Of a stretch of 42,691 nt of DNA, positions 33,869 through 41,992 are shown piece by piece (position 1 is the stretch's first letter; each line of letters opens with the position of its first letter). The translations under genes and the position numbers were made by a program. The DNA comes from an uncultured Saprospiraceae bacterium (lineage in GTDB: Bacteria; Bacteroidota; Bacteroidia; Chitinophagales; Saprospiraceae), in NCBI GenBank assembly GCA_937941095.1, contig CALDYJ010000068.1, forward strand, positions 1-42,691, read 5' to 3'. The notes below the pieces were generated by a model. The model was not told the origin of the DNA. It did not search any database and saw only the letters and a list, made by a program, of their open reading frames with translations.

Positions 33869-34339
33869 ATGAAGCTATTTCTTTCCTTTTTAATGCTTTC
33901 TGCATTCAGCTTTTCACTACAAGTCTCAACAGATTTTATCATATATGATTACGAACGGGCACTAGAAAATGCAAAAGAAAAGGATAAACTCATATTTCTT
34001 GTCTTTACCGGAGAACTATGCAAAAATGCGGGAACTATAAATTATCTGATTAGAAATGATGATGAATTGAAAAAGTATTTAAATCAAAAATTCATTACAA
34101 CACTTTTATTTGTAGATGATGTAACACCTCTTGATGCACCGTATACCCTTGAAATTAATAACCAGAAAAGAAAGATAAGGACGATGGGTCATAAATGGGC
34201 CTTGCTAGAAGAGCAAAAATTTAATTGCAATATGCAACCTATGATTTATGTTTTAGACAAAAATGGTCAACAACTAGTTAGTGGGTTTCATTTTAAGAAT
34301 AATAAAATAGCTTTACTTGATTATCTAAAAGAGTATTAA
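33869..34339 (+). CDS. Exported thioredoxin-like protein, single active-site Cys
   Basis: 156 residues with an N-terminal hydrophobic export signal (MKLFLSFLMLSAFSFSLQVS). The rest resembles the C-terminal thioredoxin domain of Bacteroidota DsbD-type proteins. Matching blocks are LIFLVFTGELCKNAGTINYL (DsbD: FTGYGCVNCRKME), KKYLNQKFITTLLFVDDVTP, the RKIRTMGHKWALLEEQKF block (DsbD: R-T-x-G-x-K-W) and NMQPMIYVLDKNGQ. The active site is C51-K-N-A54: the second Cys of C-x-x-C is replaced by Ala. A further Cys at 120 precedes the cis-Pro loop (NMQP). It has no membrane transducer domain of its own. It probably acts in the periplasm as a monothiol reductase, isomerase or chaperone-like protein, or is non-redox. 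It is the last gene of its cluster. Confidence 0.75.
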   Translation: MKLFLSFLMLSAFSFSLQVSTDFIIYDYERALENAKEKDKLIFLVFTGELCKNAGTINYLIRNDDELKKYLNQKFITTLLFVDDVTPLDAPYTLEINNQKRKIRTMGHKWALLEEQKFNCNMQPMIYVLDKNGQQLVSGFHFKNNKIALLDYLKEY

Positions 34340-34361
34340 GCGATTAAAATTCTTCCAAAAA

Positions 34362-35693
34362 CTAAAACAACATTCCTGCTACGGCTCCAGTCATGAAACA
34401 AGCAATAGTACCTCCAATCAAAGCTTTTATGCCTAACTCAGTTAAGGTTGTTCTTTGACTCGGTGCCAAAGCACTAATGCCGCCAATTTGAATTCCTATG
34501 GATGAGAAATTTGAAAAACCACATAAAGCGTAAGTAGCAATGATGACTGACTTAGGATCTAAAGTGATTTCTGGATCTTCCATAATGGTTTGTAAATCTA
34601 CGTAACCAATCACTTCATTGAGTACTGTTTTCTTGCCAAGCATTTGTCCTACTAACATGGTATCATCCGCGGCTACCCCAAGCAACCAAGCAATTGGAGC
34701 GAATACAAGCCCTAAGATGTATTCTAAATTAAGGCCATTGAATCTACTTTCAGTTTTTGCAACGATTAATTCATTTAGATTGGTTACATCTCCGATCCAG
34801 AATAAAATACCATTCAATAATGCAATAAGTGCAAGAAATACAAGTAGCATCGCCCCAACATTCACGGCCAGTTTAATGCCGTCTTTTGTACCTAAGGTGA
34901 TGGCGTCTAATAGATTTGCTCCAATTTTATCTTTAGGAACGGTTAGGTCTGTATTGATCTGTTCTGGATTAGATTCAGGATATAAAATCTTCGCACAAAC
35001 AATTGCTGCAGGTGCTGATATAATCGATGCTGTCAAAAAATGAATCGCATATTCATCACCCAATAAGATTACAAATAATGCAAAAACTCCACCTGCTATA
35101 GTGGCCATTCCACCGGTCATTAAAGCCATGATTTCAGACTTAGTCATCTTCTCTAGATAAGGTTTAATCACTAAAGGAGCTTCAGTTTGACCTATAAATA
35201 CATTTGCAGCAGCAGCTAAACTCTCAGCACCAGATAAGCGCATTACTTTGCTCATTAACTTTGCAAACACATAAATGATTTTCTGCAAAATTCCGAAATA
35301 ATATAAAATGGCAGAAAAGGCTGCAAAAAATACTATGGTAGGTAATACTTTAAAAGCGAACATAAACCCTAGATTAAAGTATTTTTTTCCAGGAGGATCA
35401 ACAGAATCATCTGGAATGCTTATAAAGGCCTCATCCGGCCATGAACCAAATACAAAAGAAGCACCAGCATCTGTGAACTTCAATAAAGCAACAAAGCAAT
35501 CTGCGATCCAATCAAACATGGCGTACACAAATGGAACTTTTAGGATTAGAATGGCTAATACCAATTGTAAGCCTAATCCTCCTAAGACTAACCTCCAATC
35601 TATAGCTTTTCTATTGTTACTTAAAAGGTAGCAGAATAAGATCATAACTCCTATTCCTAAAATTCCTCTTGCTATATTTAACAATAAATCCAT
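34362..35693 (-). CDS. nupC: Concentrative nucleoside transporter (NupC/CNT family)
   Basis: A 443-residue integral membrane protein that imports nucleosides by cation symport. Several hydrophobic helices flank the family signature. Key blocks are FMFAFKVLPTIVFFAAFSAI (CNT N-terminal core), LSGAESLAAAANVFIGQTEA followed by PLVIKPYLEKMTKSE (helical hairpin 1 with the substrate-binding G-Q-T-E), MTGGMATIAGGVFALFVILL, and near the end ALCGFSNFSSIGIQIGGISA, the second hairpin with the polar S-N-F motif. The length is typical. The gene diverges from a uridine-kinase-like gene across about 100 bp, which fits nucleoside salvage. Cation (Na+ or H+) and base specificity cannot be told here. Confidence 0.92.
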   Translation of the reverse strand: MDLLLNIARGILGIGVMILFCYLLSNNRKAIDWRLVLGGLGLQLVLAILILKVPFVYAMFDWIADCFVALLKFTDAGASFVFGSWPDEAFISIPDDSVDPPGKKYFNLGFMFAFKVLPTIVFFAAFSAILYYFGILQKIIYVFAKLMSKVMRLSGAESLAAAANVFIGQTEAPLVIKPYLEKMTKSEIMALMTGGMATIAGGVFALFVILLGDEYAIHFLTASIISAPAAIVCAKILYPESNPEQINTDLTVPKDKIGANLLDAITLGTKDGIKLAVNVGAMLLVFLALIALLNGILFWIGDVTNLNELIVAKTESRFNGLNLEYILGLVFAPIAWLLGVAADDTMLVGQMLGKKTVLNEVIGYVDLQTIMEDPEITLDPKSVIIATYALCGFSNFSSIGIQIGGISALAPSQRTTLTELGIKALIGGTIACFMTGAVAGMLF

Positions 35694-35736
35694 AATGGTT
35701 TTACTTTACCTTATAATTTTCATAATATGGCCTATA

Positions 35737-35744
35737 CCTTTGTA
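35737..35744 (+). promoter_or_regulatory. Candidate -7 box upstream of the uridine kinase gene
   Basis: TACCTTTG matches TAnnTTTG and lies about 55 bases before the ATG. A second match, TATTTTTG, ends only four bases before the ATG and would give a leaderless mRNA, so I favour the first. No convincing -33 TTG is present for either. Confidence 0.3.
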
Positions 35745-35797
35745 AATGTAACCATTGATTTTGACAATTATAAACTCACAGTTTTTATTTTTGCATT

Positions 35798-36442
35798 ATG
35801 AGTAAACCTTTCATCATTGGCATTACGGGCGGAAGCGGAAGCGGGAAAACCTCTTTTGTCAAGAAACTTCGAGAAGATTTTAATGAAAATCAAATAGCTA
35901 TCTTAAGTCAAGATGATTATTATATTCCTAGAGAAGAGCAATTTCTAGATGAAAATGGGGTTAGAAATTTCGATTTGCTGGAATCCATCGATCATATGCT
36001 TTTTGCTAAAGAGATTAATGAATTATTGGAAGGAAAAACCATAACAAAGCTTCAGTACATTTTTAATAATCCTCTCCAGACTCCAGAAAAATTTGAAGTA
36101 GCACCTGCACCAATACTGATCGTTGAAGGGCTTTTTGTATTCCATTTCGAGGCTATTAAAAAATTGATGGACTTAAGAGTTTTTATTCATGCAGAAGATG
36201 ATTTAAAGATTGCTAGAAGAATAAAAAGAGATGCTGAAGAAAGAAATTATCCCTTAGAAGATGTCTTATACCGATATGAAAATCATGTGCTTCCTTCTTA
36301 TCGAGCTTACATAGAACCTCATAAATCTTCCGCACACCTAGTTGTCAATAATAATGAAAATTTTAACCAAGCGTATCATGTTATTCAAAATTATATAAGT
36401 CATAAAATTATGAATCCAAACGGTGAACTAAAATTAACCTAG
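35798..36442 (+). CDS. udk: Uridine kinase-like P-loop kinase
   Basis: 214 residues with Walker A GGSGSGKT (11-18) right after the first strand, then ILSQDDYYIPREEQ (the Q-D-x-Y-Y substrate loop). NFDLLESID stands where Udk usually has N-F-D-H-P-x-A-x-D. ILIVEGLFVFH (Walker B-like strand) and the lid ARRIKRDAEERNYPLEDVL follow, with the family's R-R-I-x-R-D pattern. It phosphorylates uridine/cytidine to UMP/CMP or a closely related nucleoside. The loss of the H-P-x-A residues makes the exact substrate less sure than the family. It is divergent from nupC, so uptake and phosphorylation of nucleosides are probably linked. Confidence 0.85.
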   Translation: MSKPFIIGITGGSGSGKTSFVKKLREDFNENQIAILSQDDYYIPREEQFLDENGVRNFDLLESIDHMLFAKEINELLEGKTITKLQYIFNNPLQTPEKFEVAPAPILIVEGLFVFHFEAIKKLMDLRVFIHAEDDLKIARRIKRDAEERNYPLEDVLYRYENHVLPSYRAYIEPHKSSAHLVVNNNENFNQAYHVIQNYISHKIMNPNGELKLT

Positions 36443-36531
36443 CTTGTTCCCTTGAAGACTTTGATGCACTAAATTATTGTTTCCTCTTTTTGAAATCAAT
36501 TAGAAAGAGGTTAATCATTAAAAAAGAGAAT

Positions 36532-36696
36532 ATGTTTGGATTGTTTAAAAAGGACCCGAGAAAAAAATTAGAAAAGGAACATAAGCAAAAATCAGAAGAA
36601 GCCATGCATGTACAACGTTCTGGAGACTTAAGAGCTTATGCTAAATTAATGGAAGAGATTAAAGCTATTGAAGACAAAATAGATGCATTAGCTTGA
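36532..36696 (+). CDS. Small DUF6435-like protein
   Basis: 54 residues beginning MFGLFKKDPRKKLEKEHKQK and continuing SEEAMHVQRSGDLRAYAKLM. This is the pattern I know from the DUF6435 family of small, charged helical proteins in Bacteroidota and Gammaproteobacteria. The protein is predicted to be one or two charged helices, with no signal peptide. I use the ATG at 36532 because the family starts at MFG-F; a TTG 14 codons earlier is not needed. The function of the family is unknown. It lies 89 bp after udk and is convergent with a small minus-strand gene 7 bp away. Confidence 0.72.
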   Translation: MFGLFKKDPRKKLEKEHKQKSEEAMHVQRSGDLRAYAKLMEEIKAIEDKIDALA

Positions 36697-36703
36697 TGAA
36701 TTC

Positions 36704-36985
36704 TTAAATGATGTTTTCAAATTCTTGCATGCCATTTCTATTGATTAGTTCTTTAAGGCTTTTGATCTTGTGTTTCCTCATTGTAAAGAAAATCTCTTCC
36801 ACCTCCTTTAGAAAAGGACCATCTATTAATGTTTTTATTCCGTTTATGTCTTTTACTTCTTCAAGATCAGGAAGCTTATAAATTTGAGCTTGTTCGCCAT
36901 CTTCAAATTGGACAGAAAACTTATTGTTCATATGAAAAATGGTAATCTTAAACCTGGAATGTTGAATTTCTCCTACTATGCGCAT
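36704..36985 (-). CDS. Small conserved-looking cytoplasmic protein of unknown function
   Basis: 93 residues, beginning MRIVGEIQHSRFKITIFHMN, then FSVQFEDGEQAQIYKLPD and a helical end (FLKEVEEIFFTMRKHKIKSL). The strand-rich N-terminal half and helical C-terminal half look like a real folded protein. I recall similar small proteins in other Bacteroidota but no named function. It begins 24 bp after the Rossmann/DUF2520 gene and is likely the last gene of the ccmE-ccmF transcript. There is no signal peptide or membrane segment. Confidence 0.6.
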   Translation of the reverse strand: MRIVGEIQHSRFKITIFHMNNKFSVQFEDGEQAQIYKLPDLEEVKDINGIKTLIDGPFLKEVEEIFFTMRKHKIKSLKELINRNGMQEFENII

Positions 36986-37009
36986 AACTGATTCTTATTC
37001 TTTTAAAAT

Positions 37010-37807
37010 TTAATGTTGTACTGACTTGTGTTCTAAACTTTGGATGCTTTCCGTAATTTGTTTGTACAATCTCTTTAGTTTTTTGTCTTTGGATAAAATG
37101 GCTAAGTGAGCATTGAGAGTTCTTTTGTCATCTCTTATAGCAGGCCCTGTTTGGGAGAAGGATGGGCCAGCAATTTTTATCTTTTTGAATGTTTCCTCTA
37201 TAATTGGTGCGAGGATTTTAAAATTTACTTTGTGTTCATCACAGATTTCTTTTGATAAATGAATCATGTGATTAGAAAAATTATTAGCGAATACACAGGC
37301 TAAATGTAAGGCAGCTTTTTGTTCATCCGAAACAACATATACTTTATTGGAAAGTAATTGGGCTATTTTTTTTATCTTCTTAAGATGTTTAGTAGGGCTA
37401 CAGACACAAAGAGGAACCTGAGAAAAATCTAATTTTATATTTTTGCTAATGCTTTGAGGTGGCCAAATTACGCCGTGTTGATTAGCTTCACTTTCAATAA
37501 TAGAAGATGAAATACTTCCAGATGTATGGAGAAGTATCTTTTTATCCAGCTTTAGAATTGTCAATTTTGAAAAAACTTCTTCTATTGCATCATCACTCAC
37601 TGCAATAATGTAAATGTCTGCGTCTTTATTTATTTTTTTTAAACTTGAAGTATAAGCAGATTGCATTTTGGCAGCAAGCCTTTTTGCATTAATGAGTTTT
37701 CGACTGTAAACTTGAACGACTCTCTGTTTTTGTTTCTTCAATCGCAGTGCTAGCTGCCAAGCAAGATTACCTGAACCGATTAGCACAAATTTTTGTGCTT
37801 GACTCAT
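37010..37807 (-). CDS. Rossmann-fold, DUF2520 domain oxidoreductase-like protein
   Basis: 265 residues from the ATG at 37807. The start codon shares ATGA with the stop of ccmF; the frame runs open to 37882 inside ccmF, but that part is shadow. The N-terminal NAD(P)-binding fold has VLIGSGNLAWQLALRLKK (G-S-G-N) and VYSRKLINAKRLA, and resembles F420-dependent NADP oxidoreductase domains. ADIYIIAVSDDAIEEV and LLHTSGSISSSI complete it, followed by IWPPQSISK. The C-terminal all-helical DUF2520 domain has the marker ACVFANNFSNHMIHL and GPAIRDDKRTLNAHL. Related to pyrroline-5-carboxylate and ketopantoate reductases in fold; the substrate is not known. Coupling to ccmF may be only organisational. Confidence 0.87.
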   Translation of the reverse strand: MSQAQKFVLIGSGNLAWQLALRLKKQKQRVVQVYSRKLINAKRLAAKMQSAYTSSLKKINKDADIYIIAVSDDAIEEVFSKLTILKLDKKILLHTSGSISSSIIESEANQHGVIWPPQSISKNIKLDFSQVPLCVCSPTKHLKKIKKIAQLLSNKVYVVSDEQKAALHLACVFANNFSNHMIHLSKEICDEHKVNFKILAPIIEETFKKIKIAGPSFSQTGPAIRDDKRTLNAHLAILSKDKKLKRLYKQITESIQSLEHKSVQH

Positions 37808-40644
37808 GCTAATTCTTTTTGAGAAAATTTCATAAACATGCCAAAAAATAATCCTAACATCATCATGATGGTTCCTAACCAAAATAAATTTATTCCAGGA
37901 AATTCGATGGCCTCTAAGACAATGTAATCAGATCTAAAAGAGTTTGTAGCGATCTCAAATGGAAGCTTTCCTGGAGATTCTTGTGCCGCTATGGAAATAT
38001 AAATCTTGCCGGAATTAGGATCAATTTTAGTAAACCTAAAATGTAAGCCTAGCTCTTCTACTTCAGCTTTTAAATTAAAAGGTCTATTACCTCGGATTAA
38101 AAAGACAGGGCTTGCCGTCCTAACTTGATTGTCGCTTTCAATTTGCAAGGTTGCGGCAACAGCAATATCTCCTTCTTCAGCTATGTAATCTGGATGAATT
38201 GGTTTTTGTTCAAAACCTGCAAAAGTTATTTTCTTGCCATTGAAGTTGATGCTTTGTCCTTGATTAAAATTAAAATCTTGGTAACTAAGTTGGTCTTCCA
38301 GGAGATAAGTTTCTGATAAAGTATTTTCGTTTAACTTTATTTTTAAAGCAATGTCATTGATTTGAGCAGGGTAGTTATATAAGAGCGAAGATCTTACAAC
38401 GATCACAGGTTCTATTTCATGCACTTGCTCTTTTTCTAAAAACTGGACATTCATTTTTATACCAAGCGCAATGTCTCCTGCTTCTTGTTCATATTCTGGA
38501 TGTTCAGGACTTTTATTTATGCCAGTTATCTGTGCTTTGAATTTTTTGATGTACAAACTATCCCCGTTTATTTTAACGGTATCACTGAACACTAAATCTT
38601 CTCCAATAAGTGTTTCAAAAGTTCTCCAATTTAAACTGTCTTCTCTTGCCTTAGCTTCTTCTATGTCACTTTCCCCTGGAGGTAATCCTGCAATGTGTGA
38701 AAATATATCCTTAGTCAAATATCTTTTGGTGCTAGGATTATAGGCAGCAATTTTTGTAAACTTGCTATCGTAGAGTGCATTAGGAGCAAGGTTAAATTCT
38801 TCATAAGTATTTCCATTTTTATCAATTCTTTGATAATTAACCTTGAAGTATCTAGTATTGTCAACAATTGAATCTCCAGTATAGGTTACTTTATATCCAT
38901 TGATGTGCATTGGAGAATCCTTTAACAATAGAACGTTCTTGCCCAACATGTCATCGGGTAATAATCCTCTTTGCGCAAAAGCATTTGTTGAAATGTGTTT
39001 TTTGTTTAAACCGCTTGCAAGTATACCTATTAGCATAATGCCGAATCCCGCATGTGCTGTAAATGAAGCTAATTTTGTTTTGTTATATTTTGTAAAAGTC
39101 AATAAGACATCAAGGTTTGCAAAAATGGTGAAGTAAGCAAAAAACATCATCATGATGTATTGCCATGCATTCACTTCAATCCATAGTGTGGTAAGGTAAC
39201 TCACTAATCCAGCTAGCAACAAACAAACTCCCACGTGTTTTAATACTTTACTTTTTCTATTGTCCCAATTCGATGCTTTGTATCTAAGGTATTGGGCGAA
39301 AGCCGAAAATAAACCTATGAAAATTGCTATCCAAAGTTGATACTTATTATAATGTTCAACAGGTTCTATTGGCGAAGTTAATCCCAAATCGTAATTGAAC
39401 AAACCTGCGACTTTATTGTAAACAGGAATAGAACTAGTGAATGTGATCAAAACTGAAGAAAAGATTAATATCAAAGATCCAATAAACATCCAAAACTCTT
39501 TCGAGAAAAATGCTTCTTCTTTTTCATGTTTTGCAACACTTGGAAATCCCTTAATCATATGATAAGCACAAAGCAAAACGATACTAAAAATAAATATTAA
39601 GAGTTGATTTTCTAGACCCATTTCAGTAAATGCGTGTACTGAAGTATCACCTAAGACACCACTCCTGGTGAGAGTTGTTGAATACACAATCAAAAGAAAA
39701 GACAACAAATAAAAAAGATAAGTTGATTTAATAGAGTATCCTGTGCTTTTTGCAATTAGGTTAGTGTGTATACCCGCGAGCATAACCAACCAAGGAACTA
39801 ATGAAGTATTTTCTACAGGATCCCAAGCCCAATAGCCTCCAAAGGTTAATGCTTCATAGGCCCATGCACTACCCATCAATATTCCAGTGCCTAATATTCC
39901 TCCAGAAAATAAACCCCATTTTAAAGCAGGGCTTAACCATTCTTTATGATCCTTTGTCCAAAGCCCACCAATGGCATAGGCAAATGGTACGAGCGTACTA
40001 GCAAAACCCAAAAACAATGTTGGTGGGTGGATGGTCATCCAATAATTTTGTAATAATGGATTTAATCCATCTGCAAACTGAGCAAGTTGTAAAACATAGT
40101 CTTCTTTGGCAAACAAGGGTAGGGCTGCAGTGTCCCTAAAGAGAACCATTGGATTAGAGCCAATCTTAATTTCTCCAAAGTGGAGTCCAAGGATCATCGT
40201 ACCAATAAAGATTTCTACAAATAAAAAGCAGAATAATACAGGAGCTTCCCATTTTCCGGCTTTGAATAAAAGTATTGCTCCTAAGACAACGTGCCAAAAC
40301 ATCCATAATAGGAAACTACCTTCTTGGCCTTCCCAAAAAGCAGATAATATATATTTATAAGGTAAATCTTCACTGACATGTTCAAATACATATGAATATT
40401 CATAGTACTTATTGGCCATGATGTAGAAGATAATTCCAATAATGGCAAAAACACTAAATCCATGAATCCAAAAGCCTAGCCTTCCAAATTTAATCCATGA
40501 GGAAGAGATGGCTTGATTTCTTTTTTGTACAGCATTAAAATAAGCGATTGCACCAAAGATGCTAGCGACAAAACTTAAGATGATGAAAAAGTGTCCAATT
40601 TGGCCAAAGATTAAATGCTCACCAGTGTACTGAATTTCATTCAT
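37804..40644 (-). CDS. ccmF: Cytochrome c biogenesis protein CcmF/CcsA type
   Basis: A 946-residue polytopic membrane protein of the haem-handling family that attaches haem to apocytochrome c. The N-terminal 540 or so residues hold many transmembrane helices. The tryptophan-rich haem-binding motif is GGYWAWDPVENTSLVPWLV, preceded by WAYEALTF. Histidines likely to ligate haem are in WMTIHPPTLF, LAGIHTN and DTSVHAF. FWEGQEGSFLLWMFWH is a further CcmF block. A large periplasmic beta-rich region follows (about 560-905), and a last helix, FWLGTIMMMLGLFFGMFM. It lies 36 bp after ccmE and overlaps the next gene by 4 bp. CcmA-D, CcmG and CcmH are not in the window. Confidence 0.93.
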   Translation of the reverse strand: MNEIQYTGEHLIFGQIGHFFIILSFVASIFGAIAYFNAVQKRNQAISSSWIKFGRLGFWIHGFSVFAIIGIIFYIMANKYYEYSYVFEHVSEDLPYKYILSAFWEGQEGSFLLWMFWHVVLGAILLFKAGKWEAPVLFCFLFVEIFIGTMILGLHFGEIKIGSNPMVLFRDTAALPLFAKEDYVLQLAQFADGLNPLLQNYWMTIHPPTLFLGFASTLVPFAYAIGGLWTKDHKEWLSPALKWGLFSGGILGTGILMGSAWAYEALTFGGYWAWDPVENTSLVPWLVMLAGIHTNLIAKSTGYSIKSTYLFYLLSFLLIVYSTTLTRSGVLGDTSVHAFTEMGLENQLLIFIFSIVLLCAYHMIKGFPSVAKHEKEEAFFSKEFWMFIGSLILIFSSVLITFTSSIPVYNKVAGLFNYDLGLTSPIEPVEHYNKYQLWIAIFIGLFSAFAQYLRYKASNWDNRKSKVLKHVGVCLLLAGLVSYLTTLWIEVNAWQYIMMMFFAYFTIFANLDVLLTFTKYNKTKLASFTAHAGFGIMLIGILASGLNKKHISTNAFAQRGLLPDDMLGKNVLLLKDSPMHINGYKVTYTGDSIVDNTRYFKVNYQRIDKNGNTYEEFNLAPNALYDSKFTKIAAYNPSTKRYLTKDIFSHIAGLPPGESDIEEAKAREDSLNWRTFETLIGEDLVFSDTVKINGDSLYIKKFKAQITGINKSPEHPEYEQEAGDIALGIKMNVQFLEKEQVHEIEPVIVVRSSLLYNYPAQINDIALKIKLNENTLSETYLLEDQLSYQDFNFNQGQSINFNGKKITFAGFEQKPIHPDYIAEEGDIAVAATLQIESDNQVRTASPVFLIRGNRPFNLKAEVEELGLHFRFTKIDPNSGKIYISIAAQESPGKLPFEIATNSFRSDYIVLEAIEFPGINLFWLGTIMMMLGLFFGMFMKFSQKELA

Positions 40645-40680
40645 GTATTGATCTTATGCTTTGTTTTGAATGTTAGAAGT

Positions 40681-41076
40681 TTAACCTTGTTCTAACTTTA
40701 AATATTCTTCTTCATTTTTATACTTGGAAGGGCATTTAACTAACATTTCTGTAGCTAAGAATTCTTCATCTGTCATTTTTCCGGTTAGCACTACTTGCTC
40801 AGAAAGTTCAAAATCTTGAGGTTTTGCACCGAGCAAGACTACTTTTGTTTCAGTGCCTTCTACATCCTTTAAATGGAAACTGAAATAATTAGGATCTTTT
40901 ACTGGGTCATAAAACATATCCTTTTCTTTCATCAATTGTCCAGCAACTTTTACCTTTTTACCAGAGGCATGAGCTTCTGAAAAAGTAGAATAAGTAGCTA
41001 TGTCATTTGAAGCCATAAACAATACACCAACTGATAGAATGATCAGAACCATCGCTATAATATGTATTTTCTTCAT
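40681..41076 (-). CDS. ccmE: Cytochrome c maturation haem chaperone CcmE, Cys type
   Basis: 131 residues, the normal size. One N-terminal membrane anchor (IIAMVLIILSVGVLFMA, about 6-22), then the periplasmic OB-fold with KKVKVAGQLMKE, FSFHLKDVEG, KVVLLGAKPQDF and EQVVLTGKMTDEEFLATEML. The haem-attachment motif, normally H-x-x-x-Y in E. coli CcmE (VLAKHDENY), reads V-K-C115-P-S-K-Y119. This makes it a C-x-x-x-Y member as known from archaea and Desulfovibrio. It delivers haem to CcmF, whose gene follows by 36 bp. The ATG start immediately precedes the anchor. Confidence 0.92.
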   Translation of the reverse strand: MKKIHIIAMVLIILSVGVLFMASNDIATYSTFSEAHASGKKVKVAGQLMKEKDMFYDPVKDPNYFSFHLKDVEGTETKVVLLGAKPQDFELSEQVVLTGKMTDEEFLATEMLVKCPSKYKNEEEYLKLEQG

Positions 41077-41122
41077 GATCTAAATTTTAGTAAAATTAAG
41101 CATTGAACAATTTATATGAATC

Positions 41123-41140
41123 ACAGTTTTGTAAAACTGT
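41123..41140. promoter_or_regulatory. Inverted repeat between ccmE and ftsE
   Basis: ACAGTTTT-GT-AAAACTGT, 8-bp perfect arms separated by two bases, 46 bp upstream of ccmE in a divergent promoter region of 180 bp. The compact symmetry suits a dimeric repressor operator; no regulator gene is adjacent. No T-run follows, so a terminator is unlikely. Confidence 0.35.
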
Positions 41141-41223
41141 TAAAATGTACCGATTTCCAGTCAAAAATTTGAGGATTGCACTAATAAAGCTGTGCGAAAA
41201 TAGCATTATTACTTCATTTAGAT

Positions 41224-41231
41224 TAATTTTG
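41224..41231 (+). promoter_or_regulatory. Candidate -7 box for ftsE
   Basis: TAATTTTG matches TAnnTTTG, 25 bases before the ftsE ATG at 41257, which would give a leader of roughly 20 bases. No clear -33 TTG is seen at the usual distance. Confidence 0.4.
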
Positions 41232-41256
41232 TAGCTCCTCCAACACGATTATATCG

Positions 41257-41973
41257 ATGGAAAATGTTCCTGAAATTAATGCTAACAATTCGATTGCCCC
41301 TGTATCTCGGCCTATTATAAGCTTTGATAGTGTAAACATCTCACACAAGCAAAGAATTGTCTTAAAACATGTAAATTTTCAACTCCAATATGGAGAGTTT
41401 GCTTATTTGATTGGGAAGACCGGTAGCGGGAAAACTAGTCTATTAAGGACTTTATATGCTGATTTGGAAATACAGTCTGGTTTTGGTGTTGTTTTGAATT
41501 ATCGTTTGAATAAAATCAAAGAAAAACGAATCCCTTATTTGAGAAGAGATATGGGAATAATTTTTCAAGATTATCAGTTGCTTACTGACCGAAACGTAAA
41601 GGAAAATTTGGAGTTTGTTTTGAAAGCCACAGGCTGGAATAACAAAATTGCTATAAAAACAAGGATAAATGAAGTGCTACAACTTGTAGACTTAGCTGAT
41701 ATGCAATTTAAAATGATTTTTGAATTGTCTGGAGGAGAGCAACAAAGGGTAGTTATTGCTAGAGCTTTATTAAATAGACCGAAGCTGTTATTGGCTGATG
41801 AGCCAACTGGAAATCTTGATCCCCAAACATCTGATGAAATTATGAATTTGTTTTTCAAAATATCAGATGATTACAATATGGCTGTGTTGATGGCAACGCA
41901 TGACTATAGAATAATAGATCAGTTTCCCGCAAGAGTTTTAAAATGTGAAAACAGTAACCTTTTTGAGAATTAA
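41257..41973 (+). CDS. ftsE: Cell-division ABC transporter ATP-binding protein FtsE
   Basis: A 238-residue ABC ATPase. Walker A is GKTGSGKT (53-60), the Q-loop is IIFQDYQLLTDRNV (101-114), the signature is LSGGEQQR (157-164), Walker B is LLLADEP (177-183), the D-loop is GNLDP and the H-loop is ATHD. The Q-loop text followed by V-x-E-N-L and the size mark FtsE rather than a LolD or MacB subunit, although the separation is not absolute. FtsE works with FtsX to control peptidoglycan hydrolysis at the septum. The first 18 residues precede the usual start but no later Met fits better. FtsX is not adjacent; the next gene, 19 bp on, encodes a barrel protein. Confidence 0.88.
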   Translation: MENVPEINANNSIAPVSRPIISFDSVNISHKQRIVLKHVNFQLQYGEFAYLIGKTGSGKTSLLRTLYADLEIQSGFGVVLNYRLNKIKEKRIPYLRRDMGIIFQDYQLLTDRNVKENLEFVLKATGWNNKIAIKTRINEVLQLVDLADMQFKMIFELSGGEQQRVVIARALLNRPKLLLADEPTGNLDPQTSDEIMNLFFKISDDYNMAVLMATHDYRIIDQFPARVLKCENSNLFEN

Positions 41974-41992
41974 ACACTATTTATTAAAGAAC

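Noticed and set aside
37808..37882. N-terminal extension of the DUF2520 protein
   Set aside because: Those codons are inside ccmF and precede the Rossmann motif start; the ATGA overlap at 37807 is the natural start.
41945..41992. GTG start for the last barrel protein inside ftsE
   Set aside because: It adds residues before a perfect signal peptide that starts at the ATG 41993.
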